Assembly: GCA_029239675.1 (NCBI GenBank)
Contig: JARBUM010000001.1
Coordinates: forward strand, 62,001-126,000
From: Pelosinus sp.
Lineage (GTDB): Bacteria; Bacillota; Negativicutes; DSM-13327
Direction of reading: 5' to 3'
DNA length: 64,000 bases
Part shown: piece by piece, positions 53,441-62,962 of the stretch
Position numbering within the stretch: the first letter of the stretch is position 1
Layout: every line of letters starts with the position of its first letter
Notes under the pieces: generated by a model
Databases searched by the model: none
Told to the model about the DNA's origin: nothing
What the model saw: only the letters and a program-made list of their open reading frames with translations
Translations under genes and position numbers: made by a program

Positions 53441-53881
53441 CTAAACCTGATATTCTACCTGAATCATATCCCCAGTAGCAATTTTTCCACCAGACACTAC
53501 AATCGCAAAAATACCTTCTCTAGGCATGACACAGTCACCAGCCTGATAATAAATATTACAACGTGTATGACATTCCTTGCCAATTTGGCTAACTTCCAAC
53601 ACCACTTCACCTATTGCTAATTTGGTACCAATAGGCAATGAAGGTAAATCCAAACCAGCGGTAGTCAGATTCTCAGCAAAATTGCCAGGATGAACATCAA
53701 GCCCCTTTTGCCGCATCTTCTCAATACTCTCAATTGCCAACAAACTGACTTGGCGGTGGGCAAACCCAGCATGGCCATCTCCTTCTAAGCCCAATCCAAC
53801 TAATAAGTTGGCACTAGGAACGTTTGTTTTTCGTTCCCCTTTTCTTTCACTTATCGAAACTGCTACAATTTCCCCTACCAT
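53441..53881 (-). CDS. MOSC-domain protein
   Basis: A 146-residue single MOSC-domain protein. Markers are GLGLEGDGHAG and the conserved cysteine in GKECHTRCNIYY, followed by MPREGIFAIVVSGGKIATGD. MOSC domains handle sulfur transfer to or from the molybdenum cofactor. It overlaps the moaC end, and its ATG at 53881 has AGAGAGG upstream. It ends just before the tupA riboswitch leader, so the moa genes and tup genes could be one long transcript. Confidence 0.88.
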   Translation of the reverse strand: MVGEIVAVSISERKGERKTNVPSANLLVGLGLEGDGHAGFAHRQVSLLAIESIEKMRQKGLDVHPGNFAENLTTAGLDLPSLPIGTKLAIGEVVLEVSQIGKECHTRCNIYYQAGDCVMPREGIFAIVVSGGKIATGDMIQVEYQV

Positions 53882-53883
53882 AA

Positions 53884-54363
53884 TCAATCGACCTCTCTCG
53901 TATATGTACCACTCTTACCGCCAGATTTAGCTACAAGGCGGATAAACTCTACCGTTATCCCTTTGTCAACAGCTTTGCACATATCGTAGATGGTCAATGC
54001 AGCTACTGATACTGCTGTTAATGCCTCCATTTCCACACCCGTTTTACCCGTGGTTCTAACAGTTGCCTGAATATCAACAGCACTCTTGTCATTGTCAGTG
54101 GTAAATTCAATATTTACTCCCGTAAGCATGAGAGGATGGCACATAGGAATAATTTCCCATGTCTTTTTTGCGCCCATAATACCAGCAACTTGGGCCACGC
54201 CAAGTACATCCCCTTTGCCCATCCCCCCTTGTTTTATCAAGGCTAGAGTAGCTGGCTTCATGGTCACTCGCCCCTCGGCTACCGCCTGGCGCACCGTATC
54301 ATCTTTAGTTGTGACATCCACCATTCGTGCTTTGCCAGAATCATTAAAATGTGTAAGTTCCAT
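53884..54363 (-). CDS. moaC: Cyclic pyranopterin monophosphate synthase
   Basis: A 159-residue MoaC. The characteristic blocks are [21 protein letters not shown] and [25 protein letters not shown]. It converts the MoaA product to cyclic pyranopterin monophosphate. The start at 54363 has AAAGGGGG upstream; longer frames run into the upstream gene. It lies between the E1-like gene and the MOSC gene. Confidence 0.95.
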   Translation of the reverse strand: MELTHFNDSGKARMVDVTTKDDTVRQAVAEGRVTMKPATLALIKQGGMGKGDVLGVAQVAGIMGAKKTWEIIPMCHPLMLTGVNIEFTTDNDKSAVDIQATVRTTGKTGVEMEALTAVSVAALTIYDMCKAVDKGITVEFIRLVAKSGGKSGTYTREVD

Positions 54364-54376
54364 TACAATCCCCCTT

Positions 54377-55108
54377 TCATTCAAGCTTAACAAATTCAAA
54401 CAAGTTATATTGGGTATCAAAATATAGCAACTTATTGCGAATTGGCTCACCAGTGCCAGTTAAAATCTTAACCACTTCCTGAACTTCAAGAGATGCAGCT
54501 AACGCTGGTGTGCCCGCCGGATTACCTAAAGTAGTCTCAATACCCCGATTAGCAGGAGGCTTAGATCGAAATAAGTTATCAAAACTCTTGTCTCCAGGCA
54601 TAACCGTCATTACCTGTCCAGCAAATCCAGCTATAGCAGCATGAACCAAAGGGATTTTGAGCTCTGCCGTTACTCTGCCTAATAGCATTCGGGATGAAAA
54701 GGTATCCAAGGCATCAACAACAACATCCATACCCTTTAGCAACCTTTCCCCATTACTCTCGTCTAACATCTCTGCAACTGGCTCCACCTGTACGTCACTA
54801 TTAATACTTTTTACACGTTGTGCAGCGATTTGTGCTTTATTCCGTTCCATATTCTGCTCCGTAGAGAGCACTTGTCTGTTAAGATTATGTAAAGCAAAAA
54901 CATCACCATCAATGACTTTAAGATAACCTACACCCATTCGTGCCAACAATTCCACTACTAAACCACCCAGACCGCCCGCCCCAACCACAGCTACACGACT
55001 TTTAAGAAGTCGCTCTTGTCCAGCAAGGCCAATTGTTCCAATATTGCGCAAATAACGTTCCGGAGTCTGCCCATTCGCTAATAATTCCAAACTCGACTCA
55101 CCCACCAT
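54377..55108 (-). CDS. ThiF/MoeB/HesA-family E1-like adenylyltransferase
   Basis: A 243-residue E1-like protein with the ATP-binding motif [19 protein letters not shown], the acidic IDGDVF strand and the conserved LNRQVL arginine. It would adenylate the C-terminal glycine of MoaD or a related sulfur carrier. The CxxC zinc motifs usual in MoeB and ThiF are not evident, so it is closer to the HesA-like short forms. No moaD or moaE is in this cluster. Confidence 0.88.
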   Translation of the reverse strand: MVGESSLELLANGQTPERYLRNIGTIGLAGQERLLKSRVAVVGAGGLGGLVVELLARMGVGYLKVIDGDVFALHNLNRQVLSTEQNMERNKAQIAAQRVKSINSDVQVEPVAEMLDESNGERLLKGMDVVVDALDTFSSRMLLGRVTAELKIPLVHAAIAGFAGQVMTVMPGDKSFDNLFRSKPPANRGIETTLGNPAGTPALAASLEVQEVVKILTGTGEPIRNKLLYFDTQYNLFEFVKLE

Positions 55109-55209
55109 TTACTCACCACCTTATTTAGTAGCCAATACTGTACATTAAAAAATTTCCCACAATTATTCTTTTTCCTTGTGAAATACCTAACAGGCAGCAG
55201 ATATTTGAT

Positions 55210-56193
55210 TTATCCACCAATCTGAGACATATGCCTTTGAAATTCCGGATGACCACTAACTCGACACAAACTATGACTGGAAGGTTTAGCCTGTATAGCC
55301 TGACAAAACAGTTCTGCCAGCCTCTTATCACTAATGCCAGATCGCAAATGTGCTTTAATATCAATTTCTTCATTTGATAGCAAACATGGTTTAAGCTTAC
55401 CATCTGCCGTTAAACGAATACGGTTACACTCACCACAAAAGTGCTCAGATATAGGAGTAATAAACCCAAACATACCTTTCGCATTTGGAAGCTGATAATA
55501 TCTGGCAGGACCATTACCCCGCTCCTGCGTTGATGCTGGTTGCAAAAAGCCTCTTCCTGCATCATTGATAGTACTTTTCACATTAACTATACTCGGACCT
55601 GGACTAACATCACAGTTGCCCAATGGCATATATTCGATAAAACGCACATGGATTGGATACTGATAAACTAGATCAATAAAATAATCTAGGTCACTTGGGA
55701 TAAAAAATCCAGTTAAGGCTACATTTATTTTCAGCGGTGTAAGTCCAGCATCTAATGCGCTTTGAATTCCTTGCAACGTAGCCTCTAATTCACTACGCCT
55801 GGTAATACTAGCAAAACGATCCGGATCAGCTGTATCCAGACTAATATTGACTCGGTTAAGCCCTGCCTCTTTTAGGCCATGGGCCACATTGGACAACAAA
55901 CTGCCATTGGTGGTCATCGACAAATCTTCAATGTTCTCAATAGCCGCAACTTTCCGAACAAAATCTACTATCCCCTTGCGCACTAGTGGCTCGCCTCCTG
56001 TTAGGCGAATTTTTTTCACCCCTAAGGAACTAGCCACCTCAATAATCCGTATCAATTCTTCATACCGCAGAATGTCATCATGATTTAGGGTTATAAGCCC
56101 CTCTGGCGGCATGCAATAGGCACAGCGGAAATTACAACGATCCGTTACTGAAATCCTTAAATAATCAATTGTACGATTATATCCATCCCACAT
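55210..56193 (-). CDS. moaA: GTP 3',8-cyclase
   Basis: A 327-residue radical-SAM enzyme. The N-terminal cluster cysteines are Cys20, Cys24 and Cys27 (CNFRCAYC), and the C-terminal cluster uses Cys253, Cys256 and Cys270. The protein ends in the Gly-Gly tail needed for activity. It starts molybdopterin synthesis from GTP. The start at 56193 has AAAGG 9 nt upstream; an ATG 9 bp earlier abuts that site. It lies between mobB and the E1-like gene. Confidence 0.96.
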   Translation of the reverse strand: MWDGYNRTIDYLRISVTDRCNFRCAYCMPPEGLITLNHDDILRYEELIRIIEVASSLGVKKIRLTGGEPLVRKGIVDFVRKVAAIENIEDLSMTTNGSLLSNVAHGLKEAGLNRVNISLDTADPDRFASITRRSELEATLQGIQSALDAGLTPLKINVALTGFFIPSDLDYFIDLVYQYPIHVRFIEYMPLGNCDVSPGPSIVNVKSTINDAGRGFLQPASTQERGNGPARYYQLPNAKGMFGFITPISEHFCGECNRIRLTADGKLKPCLLSNEEIDIKAHLRSGISDKRLAELFCQAIQAKPSSHSLCRVSGHPEFQRHMSQIGG

Positions 56194-56237
56194 CGTTATC
56201 ATCCTTTATCAACTACTATACTTACAAAAAAGTAACA

Positions 56238-56723
56238 CTATCTAATTACCTCTGCCACCAGAAAATCAGCCATTGGACTAGGGTCTTCCAAACTAAAATG
56301 AGGTGTCTCTTCATTCAAACGGGTATCCGACACAACTGCCAGCAACTCTTCTTTGCTGCATAATGGTGTATCACACACCAGCTGCCGAAACACTTCAATT
56401 TTTTTCTTACTTTCCCGTTTGTAACCTTCGGTAAAAATAATATCAACTCCTGCAATATGGGAAACAACTTCATCAAGGGATAATTCCTCATCAACCTTTT
56501 TAATCATAGCCATTTTTTGTGGTGAAGAAATACAAACAATATCCGCCCCAGCCTGAGCGTGGCGCCAAGTATCTTTGCCAGGTTTATCCATCTCAAATCC
56601 ATGGACATCATGCTTGATGACTGCGACTCGATAGCCTCGTCTTTTCATTTCACTGATTAACTTTTCTAAATAAGTGGTTTTACCGCAATTAGACCGTCCA
56701 ACAACAGAAACAACTGGAATCAT
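56238..56723 (-). CDS. mobB: Molybdopterin-guanine dinucleotide biosynthesis adaptor
   Basis: A 161-residue P-loop GTPase-like protein with Walker A GRSNCGKT at residues 9-16, VIKHDVHGFEMDKPGKDT and FTEGYKRESKKKIEVFR, all MobB signatures. It helps attach GMP to molybdopterin and is likely the first gene of the moa block. No mobA is in the window. Confidence 0.93.
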   Translation of the reverse strand: MIPVVSVVGRSNCGKTTYLEKLISEMKRRGYRVAVIKHDVHGFEMDKPGKDTWRHAQAGADIVCISSPQKMAMIKKVDEELSLDEVVSHIAGVDIIFTEGYKRESKKKIEVFRQLVCDTPLCSKEELLAVVSDTRLNEETPHFSLEDPSPMADFLVAEVIR

Positions 56724-57017
56724 ACTATCCCCCCTAGTATTATGTCAGAAGATGCTTTGCATCGAACTATCCTCTAAGTCATTATAATACTTTTAGAAAT
56801 ATCTATCACTATTAACTTTTCTCCTCAAGCCATACGATGAATTGTATTCTAGTAGAGAATTGGTATTCATCCTATGAAAAACATATTTCCTGCTACAGAG
56901 ATTTATTGTCTGTGCCATTCGGCGGTTTTGAGCTTGATTTTGAATCATAAATGGTCTGCACAGTACTTTCCTTCAGTTTTATAATATATTTAATAAGTTT
57001 TTAAACTGTAATTATTA

Positions 57018-57046
57018 TTGACAGATATTAATTATCCATTTAAGAT
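57018..57046 (+). promoter_or_regulatory. Promoter of the third chemoreceptor
   Basis: TTGACA (57018-57023) and TAAGAT (57041-57046) are separated by 17 bp. The predicted transcript has a leader of about 210 nt. Between 56724 and 57017 I see no supported gene. Confidence 0.72.
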
Positions 57047-57052
57047 AAGTAT

Positions 57053-57153
57053 GTGATTATTTACCATTTTACTTAACAGCAAACTTCTGTTAAAGTTGAT
57101 AAGCCGTTATGAAGACTTTACAAATCTACAATGATTGCTAGTTGGTAAATCAC
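57053..57153 (+). ncRNA. Structured leader RNA of unknown class
   Basis: GTGATT plus TACCA (57053-57066, with a 3-nt bulge) pairs with TGGTAAATCAC (57143-57153), an 11-bp long-range stem. It encloses a hairpin, ACTTAACAG (57071-57079) with CTGTTAAAGT (57087-57096). The layout is that of a regulatory leader, but it does not show GEMM-I segments or any family I recognise. Confidence 0.4.
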
Positions 57154-57265
57154 AGGGTGACATCTAATCGTATTTTTCTTATTTCTTTCATTGTATTGCG
57201 GAAGGTTTTAGCTATTTGTCACAATATTAATTACAGCAGAAATTGACATTAAAGGAGAATTATTT

Positions 57266-58954
57266 ATGAAATGGACCGTAGGTAAAAAAATAGGTGGAGG
57301 ATTTTCCCTGGTATTAGCCCTCGTTATTCTTATGAGCAGTTTTACGATTTGGAAAATCGGTGAAATAACAGCAAATTATGAAACATTTAGTAAACTAAAT
57401 ATTGAAAAAATGGAAATGGCACAAGGGGCAGCCGCTGATATTGCAAACGAAGCTGTTACCATGCGTCGCTTTAACTTTGTTGGCGATTCAAATGACATAC
57501 CTGTTTATAATGATTATAAAACAAAATCAAATAGTCGTTTAAAATGGTTGGAGCAAAATCTTCAAACAAAACAAGAGCAAGAATATATTCAGTCTATAAA
57601 AAAGGCCAAAGAAGAATATGAAAAAATTGCTGAACTGTCTATGGCTGCTAAACAAGCAGGTAAACTTGACGAAGTTGCTCTTTATATGTCCCAAGCGGGT
57701 AGCCCTTACAAAGCTTCTATGGCCGCCGCAGAGAACCTAACCCTTGCTACAAAAACATACGTCACCCATGAGCAAGAACAATATGCGAAGGATGCTAGAT
57801 CTTCTCAACTCCTCCTAGTTGCTGTCAATCTGTTGGTTATTATTGTATCTATTATCATTGCATTTTTTATTTCTCGTAATATTTCACGCCCAGTACATAA
57901 AGTTGCTGAGCTTGCTAGCCAAATTGCTGCTGGTAACTTAGCCGTCGAAAGGATAACCTACCAATCTGAAGATGAAATCGGTCAGCTTGCTGATGCTTTT
58001 AACAAAATGAATACTAATTTGCGAGCCCTCATATCCCAAGTCTCTGTCTCTGCCGAACAACTTGCTGCCTCTTCAGAAGAATTGACCGCAAGCGCAGAAC
58101 AATCAGCCCAAGCTGCCACTCAAGTAGCCATCACGATTATGGAAGTGGCTACTGGTACAGAAACACAAGGACAAAGTGTTAATACTACTGCAATGACAAT
58201 CGGAAAAATGACAACTTCCATTCAGGAAATGTCCAGCAATGCTAGTATTGTTACTACTATCAGTGATCAATCTGCTACTGCCGCACAAAATGGTGGTCAA
58301 TCGATCGAAGCTGCCATTAACCAAATGAACATCATTGATAGAACTGTCGCTGAATCCGCCAAAGTTGTCACAAAACTAGGGGAACGTTCCCGAGAAATTG
58401 GCCAAATTGTCGATACCATTTCCAACATTGCCAATCAAACAAACCTACTGGCTTTAAATGCAGCAATTGAGGCAGCAAGGGCAGGAGAACAAGGTAGAGG
58501 TTTTGCCGTTGTAGCGGAAGAGGTTCGCAAGTTGGCAGAACAATCCCAAGAAGCAACTAAGCAAATCGCTGGCCTTATTCAAGAAATACAAAGTGAAACA
58601 GATATTGCAGTTACTGCAATGAACGATGGAACCCGTGAAGTAAAAATTGGTACCGATGTGGTCAACACTGCTGGAACATCTTTCGCTGAGATCTCTAGCC
58701 TAGCCACTCAAGTCTCCAGCCAAGTAAAAGATATTGCCACTGCCATCAGTCTAGTAGCTACTGCCAGTCAAGAGGTCGTTGCATCAATTCAAGAGATTGA
58801 GGTAATTAGCAAAGAAACGGGGGCACAAACTCAAACTGTTTCAGCAGCTACCCAAGAACAATCTGCTTCCATGGAAGAAATTGCATCCTCTAGCGAAGCG
58901 TTAGCACATTTAGCTGAGGAACTACAAGTAACAATTGCTAATTTCAAACTTTAG
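57266..58954 (+). CDS. Methyl-accepting chemotaxis protein
   Basis: A 562-residue chemoreceptor with membrane segments at about 10-30 and 185-205, a 4HB_MCP-like helical sensor rich in charged residues, HAMP (about 205-258) and the conserved signalling tip ([19 protein letters not shown]). AAGGAG precedes the ATG. It is the only chemoreceptor here on the plus strand and has a long structured leader. The ligand is unknown. Confidence 0.93.
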   Translation: MKWTVGKKIGGGFSLVLALVILMSSFTIWKIGEITANYETFSKLNIEKMEMAQGAAADIANEAVTMRRFNFVGDSNDIPVYNDYKTKSNSRLKWLEQNLQTKQEQEYIQSIKKAKEEYEKIAELSMAAKQAGKLDEVALYMSQAGSPYKASMAAAENLTLATKTYVTHEQEQYAKDARSSQLLLVAVNLLVIIVSIIIAFFISRNISRPVHKVAELASQIAAGNLAVERITYQSEDEIGQLADAFNKMNTNLRALISQVSVSAEQLAASSEELTASAEQSAQAATQVAITIMEVATGTETQGQSVNTTAMTIGKMTTSIQEMSSNASIVTTISDQSATAAQNGGQSIEAAINQMNIIDRTVAESAKVVTKLGERSREIGQIVDTISNIANQTNLLALNAAIEAARAGEQGRGFAVVAEEVRKLAEQSQEATKQIAGLIQEIQSETDIAVTAMNDGTREVKIGTDVVNTAGTSFAEISSLATQVSSQVKDIATAISLVATASQEVVASIQEIEVISKETGAQTQTVSAATQEQSASMEEIASSSEALAHLAEELQVTIANFKL

Positions 58955-59020
58955 ATTAACTGCTAAGCATATTTTAAAATAAGCTTCAACTAAAGCTGAA
59001 ATCAGATAGATACTGCAGGA

Positions 59021-59845
59021 TTATATTTGGTGCATAGAGTTTATTGCTCCCAGATTTGCATCTAAAAATAAGCATCCTGATGTATCCATAATGTTCTTAG
59101 CAATATTGTATGCTTGCTGCGCCTGCCGAGAAAAATACAACTTTCCTACTCCCATATCACTATTTTTATTTAAAATTCCAGCATTGTGAAGTACAGCCAC
59201 TATTTGCTTGGCTGTTTCTTCTGCCGGATCAACAATCCTCACTTTATCATCCATAATTTCTTCGATTAATGCTCGAATATAAGGATAATGGGTACACGCC
59301 AATATCAAAGTATCTATCTTCTCTTTTTTGAGAGGTACTAAATATTCAAAAATTGCATTTTTTACTTCTCTGCCCATAAGATCGCCCCTTTCAATAAGAG
59401 GCGCAAGCTTGGGACAAGCCTGAGTATATACTTTACACTTTGGATCTAATGCTACTATCTCTTTTAGATGCTGACCACTATGAATCGTCACTTCTGTCCC
59501 AATAACACCAATACGTTTATTACCACTGGCAGCGATTGCTTGCTGCGCTCCTTTACTCATTCCCAGAATTTTAAAATCATGATCTTTTTCTAAACTTTCT
59601 AATCCTAATACTGTAATCGTATTACAGGCACTTACAGCTAATTTAATATTATATAGGTCTAAAAAGGATAACATCTGATTCACAAATTCCCGTATTTTCC
59701 ATGGTTCTCTCGGGCCATAAGGAGCACGTGCAGTATCTCCAAAGTAAATAATATCTTCTTGAGGTAACATCTTTTTCACCTGAAGATAAACGGTTAAACC
59801 ACCAATACCTGAGTCAAATATTCCGATTGGCGAACTCCCTTTCAT
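59021..59845 (-). CDS. murI: Glutamate racemase
   Basis: A 274-residue racemase making D-glutamate for peptidoglycan. The two catalytic cysteines are Cys74 in SACNT and Cys184 in ACTHYP, and the N-terminal IGIFDSGIGGL is conserved. GGGGGA precedes the ATG at 59845. It stands alone, converging with the chemoreceptor gene. Confidence 0.96.
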   Translation of the reverse strand: MKGSSPIGIFDSGIGGLTVYLQVKKMLPQEDIIYFGDTARAPYGPREPWKIREFVNQMLSFLDLYNIKLAVSACNTITVLGLESLEKDHDFKILGMSKGAQQAIAASGNKRIGVIGTEVTIHSGQHLKEIVALDPKCKVYTQACPKLAPLIERGDLMGREVKNAIFEYLVPLKKEKIDTLILACTHYPYIRALIEEIMDDKVRIVDPAEETAKQIVAVLHNAGILNKNSDMGVGKLYFSRQAQQAYNIAKNIMDTSGCLFLDANLGAINSMHQI

Positions 59846-59940
59846 ACTATCTCCCCCTTATTAAATAAGAAAAACGTGACTCGACTTTTTTAACCCTTCT
59901 TTTCTTGCTCTCTTTCACTAAAGCTTATACATTCTGATAC

Positions 59941-59993
59941 TATAAAAAAATCCAGCAAAGCAATCCTATAAGAAGGATTGCTTTGCTGGATTT
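59941..59993 (-). terminator. Terminator of the DUF3870 gene
   Basis: Arms 59948-59967 and 59974-59993 form a perfect 20-bp stem with a 6-nt loop, followed on the minus strand by seven T. It lies upstream of murI. Confidence 0.9.
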
Positions 59994-60048
59994 CATTTAC
60001 GTTAACTAATAAATGAAGCAGCCACATATAAAATTACCTTGAGATATA

Positions 60049-60390
60049 CTACTCGGTCAATTGTACATGAATACCTTTTTTTATACTGTTATACTTCTTC
60101 TGGGCATCTTTAAAAGCTACAATAATGGCTTTCTGTGAAGCGCCAAAATACCGTGCTTCCACTTCTGAGCGAACGATCTCGCTATCAGTGGCTAAACTTT
60201 TATTGCTAAAAATACTTGTAATAAATTCATTCGTCAAACTTATGGCGAAAGTACTACTACATGCAATAATATTTCCTGATTCCTTATCTACCACAAAACA
60301 GATGGAAAAACGTCCATATTGATGTGTTACGGCATCATTCTGTGGTGACTTAGCATCGCCAACAATGCAAATTGTGTTAGGTCCAAACAT
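60049..60390 (-). CDS. DUF3870-family protein
   Basis: A 113-residue protein matching the DUF3870 pattern: an N-terminal ICIVGDAKSPQNDAVTHQYG, a central CSSTFAISLTNEFITSIF and a C-terminal ARYFGASQKAIIVAFKDAQKKY. Members are common in anaerobic Firmicutes and have no assigned function. No signal peptide or membrane helix. It is a single-gene unit with its own terminator. Confidence 0.8.
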   Translation of the reverse strand: MFGPNTICIVGDAKSPQNDAVTHQYGRFSICFVVDKESGNIIACSSTFAISLTNEFITSIFSNKSLATDSEIVRSEVEARYFGASQKAIIVAFKDAQKKYNSIKKGIHVQLTE

Positions 60391-60774
60391 AGAATCACCT
60401 ACAATTCTTATGTTTTAAGAATACATCCCAATTAAAGCATTGTCAATACTATTGCACGAACCCTCTCTAATGATAATCGCATTATAAAGGTATCTTCTAG
60501 TGCGACTAAGCCTATTCTTTCCTTCCTTTATGAATTGCTAAATAATACCATAATTGAGTGACTAACCGTATATAATAGCAGTACCCCCGTAAAAATCACA
60601 ATCGGATTATTGTGCCAATCCTCATCTCTTTCATTTATATCCCTCATAATTCACATCCCTTTTCCCTTATTGGATCACTAGACTTATTATTGCCACTATG
60701 TAGGATAAATATTACAGTCTACTATAAAATAGCTGTTTCTCAATTGTGCATATTTATCCGAGTTCGGCTAAGTC

Positions 60775-60818
60775 GATTAAGGTTCAGGTGGAATTAGAAT
60801 TCCACCTGAACCTTAATC
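60775..60818. repeat. Dispersed palindromic repeat, copy 4 (perfect)
   Basis: 21-nt arms 60775-60795 and 60798-60818 are perfectly complementary with a 2-nt centre. It is the best-preserved copy. The flank AGTTCGGCTAAGTC resembles copy 1 (CTAAGTGCGAC). A fragment GTGCGACTAAG is also at about 60500. The rest of 60391-60911 shows no gene. Confidence 0.8.
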
Positions 60819-60866
60819 TTCTTTATAATATGCCTCTTTTATTAGATGATGACCAAATGATCTCAA

Positions 60867-60899
60867 TAAAAAAGAAAAACCCACTCCTAGAAGGAGTGG
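60867..60899 (-). terminator. Terminator of the FAH-family gene
   Basis: CCACTCCT (60881-60888) and AGGAGTGG (60892-60899) form a perfect 8-bp stem with a 3-nt loop and a following minus-strand T-rich run. Confidence 0.85.
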
Positions 60900-60911
60900 A
60901 TCATTAACTGC

Positions 60912-61811
60912 TTATTTTACATAGTTAGTCAATCTTCCGATCTTTTCCACTTCTACAGTCACCACATCACCCGACTTCATAGGACAGGTCCCAGAAGGAG
61001 ATCCCAAAGCCAGGACATCACCTGGTTCTAGAGTCATTACTTTTGAAATCCAGCTAATTAAAAATGGTATACTAAGAGACATTTGGCTCGTATTTCCGTC
61101 CTGTACCATTTGTCCATTTAGAGTTGTAGTAATTCGTAAATTGGTAGGGTCAATACCCGTTACCACCCATGGGCCAATGGGTCCGAAAGTATCGAAACCT
61201 TTCCCCCGGGTAAACTGTGGATCACTCTTCGTGAGGTCTCTCGCTGTAACATCATTAAATACGGTATAACCAAAAACATAGCTTAATGCTTCTTCTTCCG
61301 GAATATTTTTACCGCTTTTACCAATAACTAAAGCAAGTTCTCCTTCAAGTTCCACTTTATTGGTCATATCAACGGGTGGTAAACATATGGTTTCCTCGTT
61401 AGCAATCAGGGCCGATTGAGGTTTCAAGAAAAGAAATGGTTCTTTTAGGTTTGCTGTACCACCAGTCTCTTTGGCATGTCCAGCAAATGTCCAACCAAAG
61501 TTCACTACCTTTGAAGGTTCAACAGGAATCAAAAGTTTTACGTCGGCAAGCAAAACCTCAGTCCCCTCATAGTCAAATACACCATTGGCAATTTCGGCAA
61601 ATCCATTTGTCAGTTGAAAAATACTTTCGCCCTCAACAATACCGTAATGTATGTTTTCATCTTTATCTTGGTAACGTACGATCTTCTTGGAATTTGTTCC
61701 TCTATGATTAACTTCCTCTAGGGTACTCTCTGCTGTGGCTACACAAGAAGCAACCAAGGAATAATTTTCTCCTGCTAAAGTTGTTCCCAAACTATTATAT
61801 TCTTTTTCCAT
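60912..61811 (-). CDS. Fumarylacetoacetate hydrolase-family protein
   Basis: A 299-residue FAH-superfamily enzyme. The core has VVNFGWTFAGHAKE, the metal ligands in VELEGELALVIGKSG and NDVTARDLTKSDPQF, and LEPGDVLALGSPSGT. Members hydrolyse or decarboxylate beta-keto or oxo acids (fumarylpyruvate, oxaloacetate, 2-hydroxyhepta-dienedioate). The substrate cannot be chosen. The ATG at 61811 is favoured by GAGGAG 7 nt upstream. It is divergent from a LysR regulator that probably controls it. Confidence 0.88.
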   Translation of the reverse strand: MEKEYNSLGTTLAGENYSLVASCVATAESTLEEVNHRGTNSKKIVRYQDKDENIHYGIVEGESIFQLTNGFAEIANGVFDYEGTEVLLADVKLLIPVEPSKVVNFGWTFAGHAKETGGTANLKEPFLFLKPQSALIANEETICLPPVDMTNKVELEGELALVIGKSGKNIPEEEALSYVFGYTVFNDVTARDLTKSDPQFTRGKGFDTFGPIGPWVVTGIDPTNLRITTTLNGQMVQDGNTSQMSLSIPFLISWISKVMTLEPGDVLALGSPSGTCPMKSGDVVTVEVEKIGRLTNYVK

Positions 61812-61921
61812 CATAATTCTCCTCATCTTTGTACATAGACACCTCTCGTATCTCCATATGAAGTACTGGTATCTGCACCTTCAGTATAGTACTATCCTAA
61901 ATATAATGAAAATATCGAATA

Positions 61922-61947
61922 ATCATGGTATGATAACTATAAGTTAT
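61922..61947. promoter_or_regulatory. Tandem dyads, candidate LysR-type operator
   Basis: ATCAT-GGT-ATGAT (61922-61934) and ATAACT-ATA-AGTTAT (61933-61947) are both perfect inverted repeats, placed just upstream of the regulator start and within the divergent intergenic region. LysR-type sites often consist of such paired dyads. Confidence 0.5.
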
Positions 61948-61967
61948 TATACGGAGTGGATAAAAGC

Positions 61968-62843
61968 ATGGATATAAGAGAATTAGAGTATTTCGTTACC
62001 GTTTCTGAATTACAGAATTTCACAGCAGCCGCTAATAAACTACATATTTCCCAACCAGCAATTTCTAAATCCATCCATAAGTTAGAAGAAGAACTGGGCT
62101 TTCAACTTTTGGATCGAACGCAAAAAAAGGTACTCCTAACGGAAGAAGGTACTGTATTTCTTGACTTGGCCAAAGATATCTTAGCGAGGATGATTGCTGC
62201 TCAGAATACCATGATCGAATATAAGAATTTGACGAGAGGCAACTTCCGAATAGCTGTTCCTCCATTATTAGGAGCCTATGTTTTCCCTCAACTCTTTGCT
62301 GATTTCAAGAAAAGCTATCCTTCTCTTGATATGTCAGTTTATGAGGATGGCTCTTCAACAGCCGTTGACCTGGTGCGAAATGAAGATGTACATGTGGGAC
62401 TTATCATCTTACCATCTAATTTAACAGATCTTCATTCTCATCTAATTACTTCCCAAGAAATCGTCGTTTGCCTACCCACTGATCACCCCCTTAGCAATGA
62501 ACCATTTTTAACCTTCGAACAATTAAAAGATGAACCGATCATACTCTATAACGAAGGCTTTGTCTTACGAAAAATCATTCTAGACGAGTACGCAAAACAC
62601 AATATAGTACCTAGTGTCGCACTATCAACCAACCAGTTCCAAACAATAAAAGCCCTAGTAGCCAAAGGAGTTGGAATCTCCTTTTTGCCAAAGAATTCAA
62701 TAAAGGTGGTAAACCATGTCACTAAGATTCCTCTTCATCCTCATCTTTTTCTCGACATGGGTCTTATTTGGAAACCAGATAAAATCTTGCCTTTAGCCTG
62801 TAAAGCCTTTATTGATTTCGTCAATGATTTTACCTACAAATGA
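61968..62843 (+). CDS. LysR-family transcriptional regulator
   Basis: A 291-residue LysR regulator with the N-terminal helix-turn-helix MDIRELEYFVTVSELQNFTA and ANKLHISQPAISKSIHKLEEELG and a C-terminal substrate-binding domain (about 90-290). The ATG at 61968 is preceded by GGAG; a GTG 12 bp earlier overlaps that site. It is divergent from the FAH hydrolase, the classic arrangement for control of the neighbour. The effector is unknown. Confidence 0.92.
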   Translation: MDIRELEYFVTVSELQNFTAAANKLHISQPAISKSIHKLEEELGFQLLDRTQKKVLLTEEGTVFLDLAKDILARMIAAQNTMIEYKNLTRGNFRIAVPPLLGAYVFPQLFADFKKSYPSLDMSVYEDGSSTAVDLVRNEDVHVGLIILPSNLTDLHSHLITSQEIVVCLPTDHPLSNEPFLTFEQLKDEPIILYNEGFVLRKIILDEYAKHNIVPSVALSTNQFQTIKALVAKGVGISFLPKNSIKVVNHVTKIPLHPHLFLDMGLIWKPDKILPLACKAFIDFVNDFTYK

Positions 62844-62916
62844 TACTAGAACAATGCCACGCTTTCTTATCAGCCTAAGGGACAATTTTATGTTATTATA
62901 AGCATCCGTTAAATGC

Positions 62917-62962
62917 TAATGGCAAGGCGTTAATAACATGGACCTAGCGTGCCTTGCCATTA
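62917..62962. terminator. Bidirectional terminator
   Basis: TAATGGCAAGGC (62917-62928) and GCCTTGCCATTA (62951-62962) form a perfect 12-bp stem with a 22-nt loop, followed by TTATTTAA. It separates the LysR gene and the converging small membrane protein. Confidence 0.75.

Noticed and set aside
56837-56950. 37-codon plus-strand frame upstream of the third chemoreceptor promoter
   Set aside because: No ribosome binding site, rare composition, and no recognisable similarity; left as unsupported.
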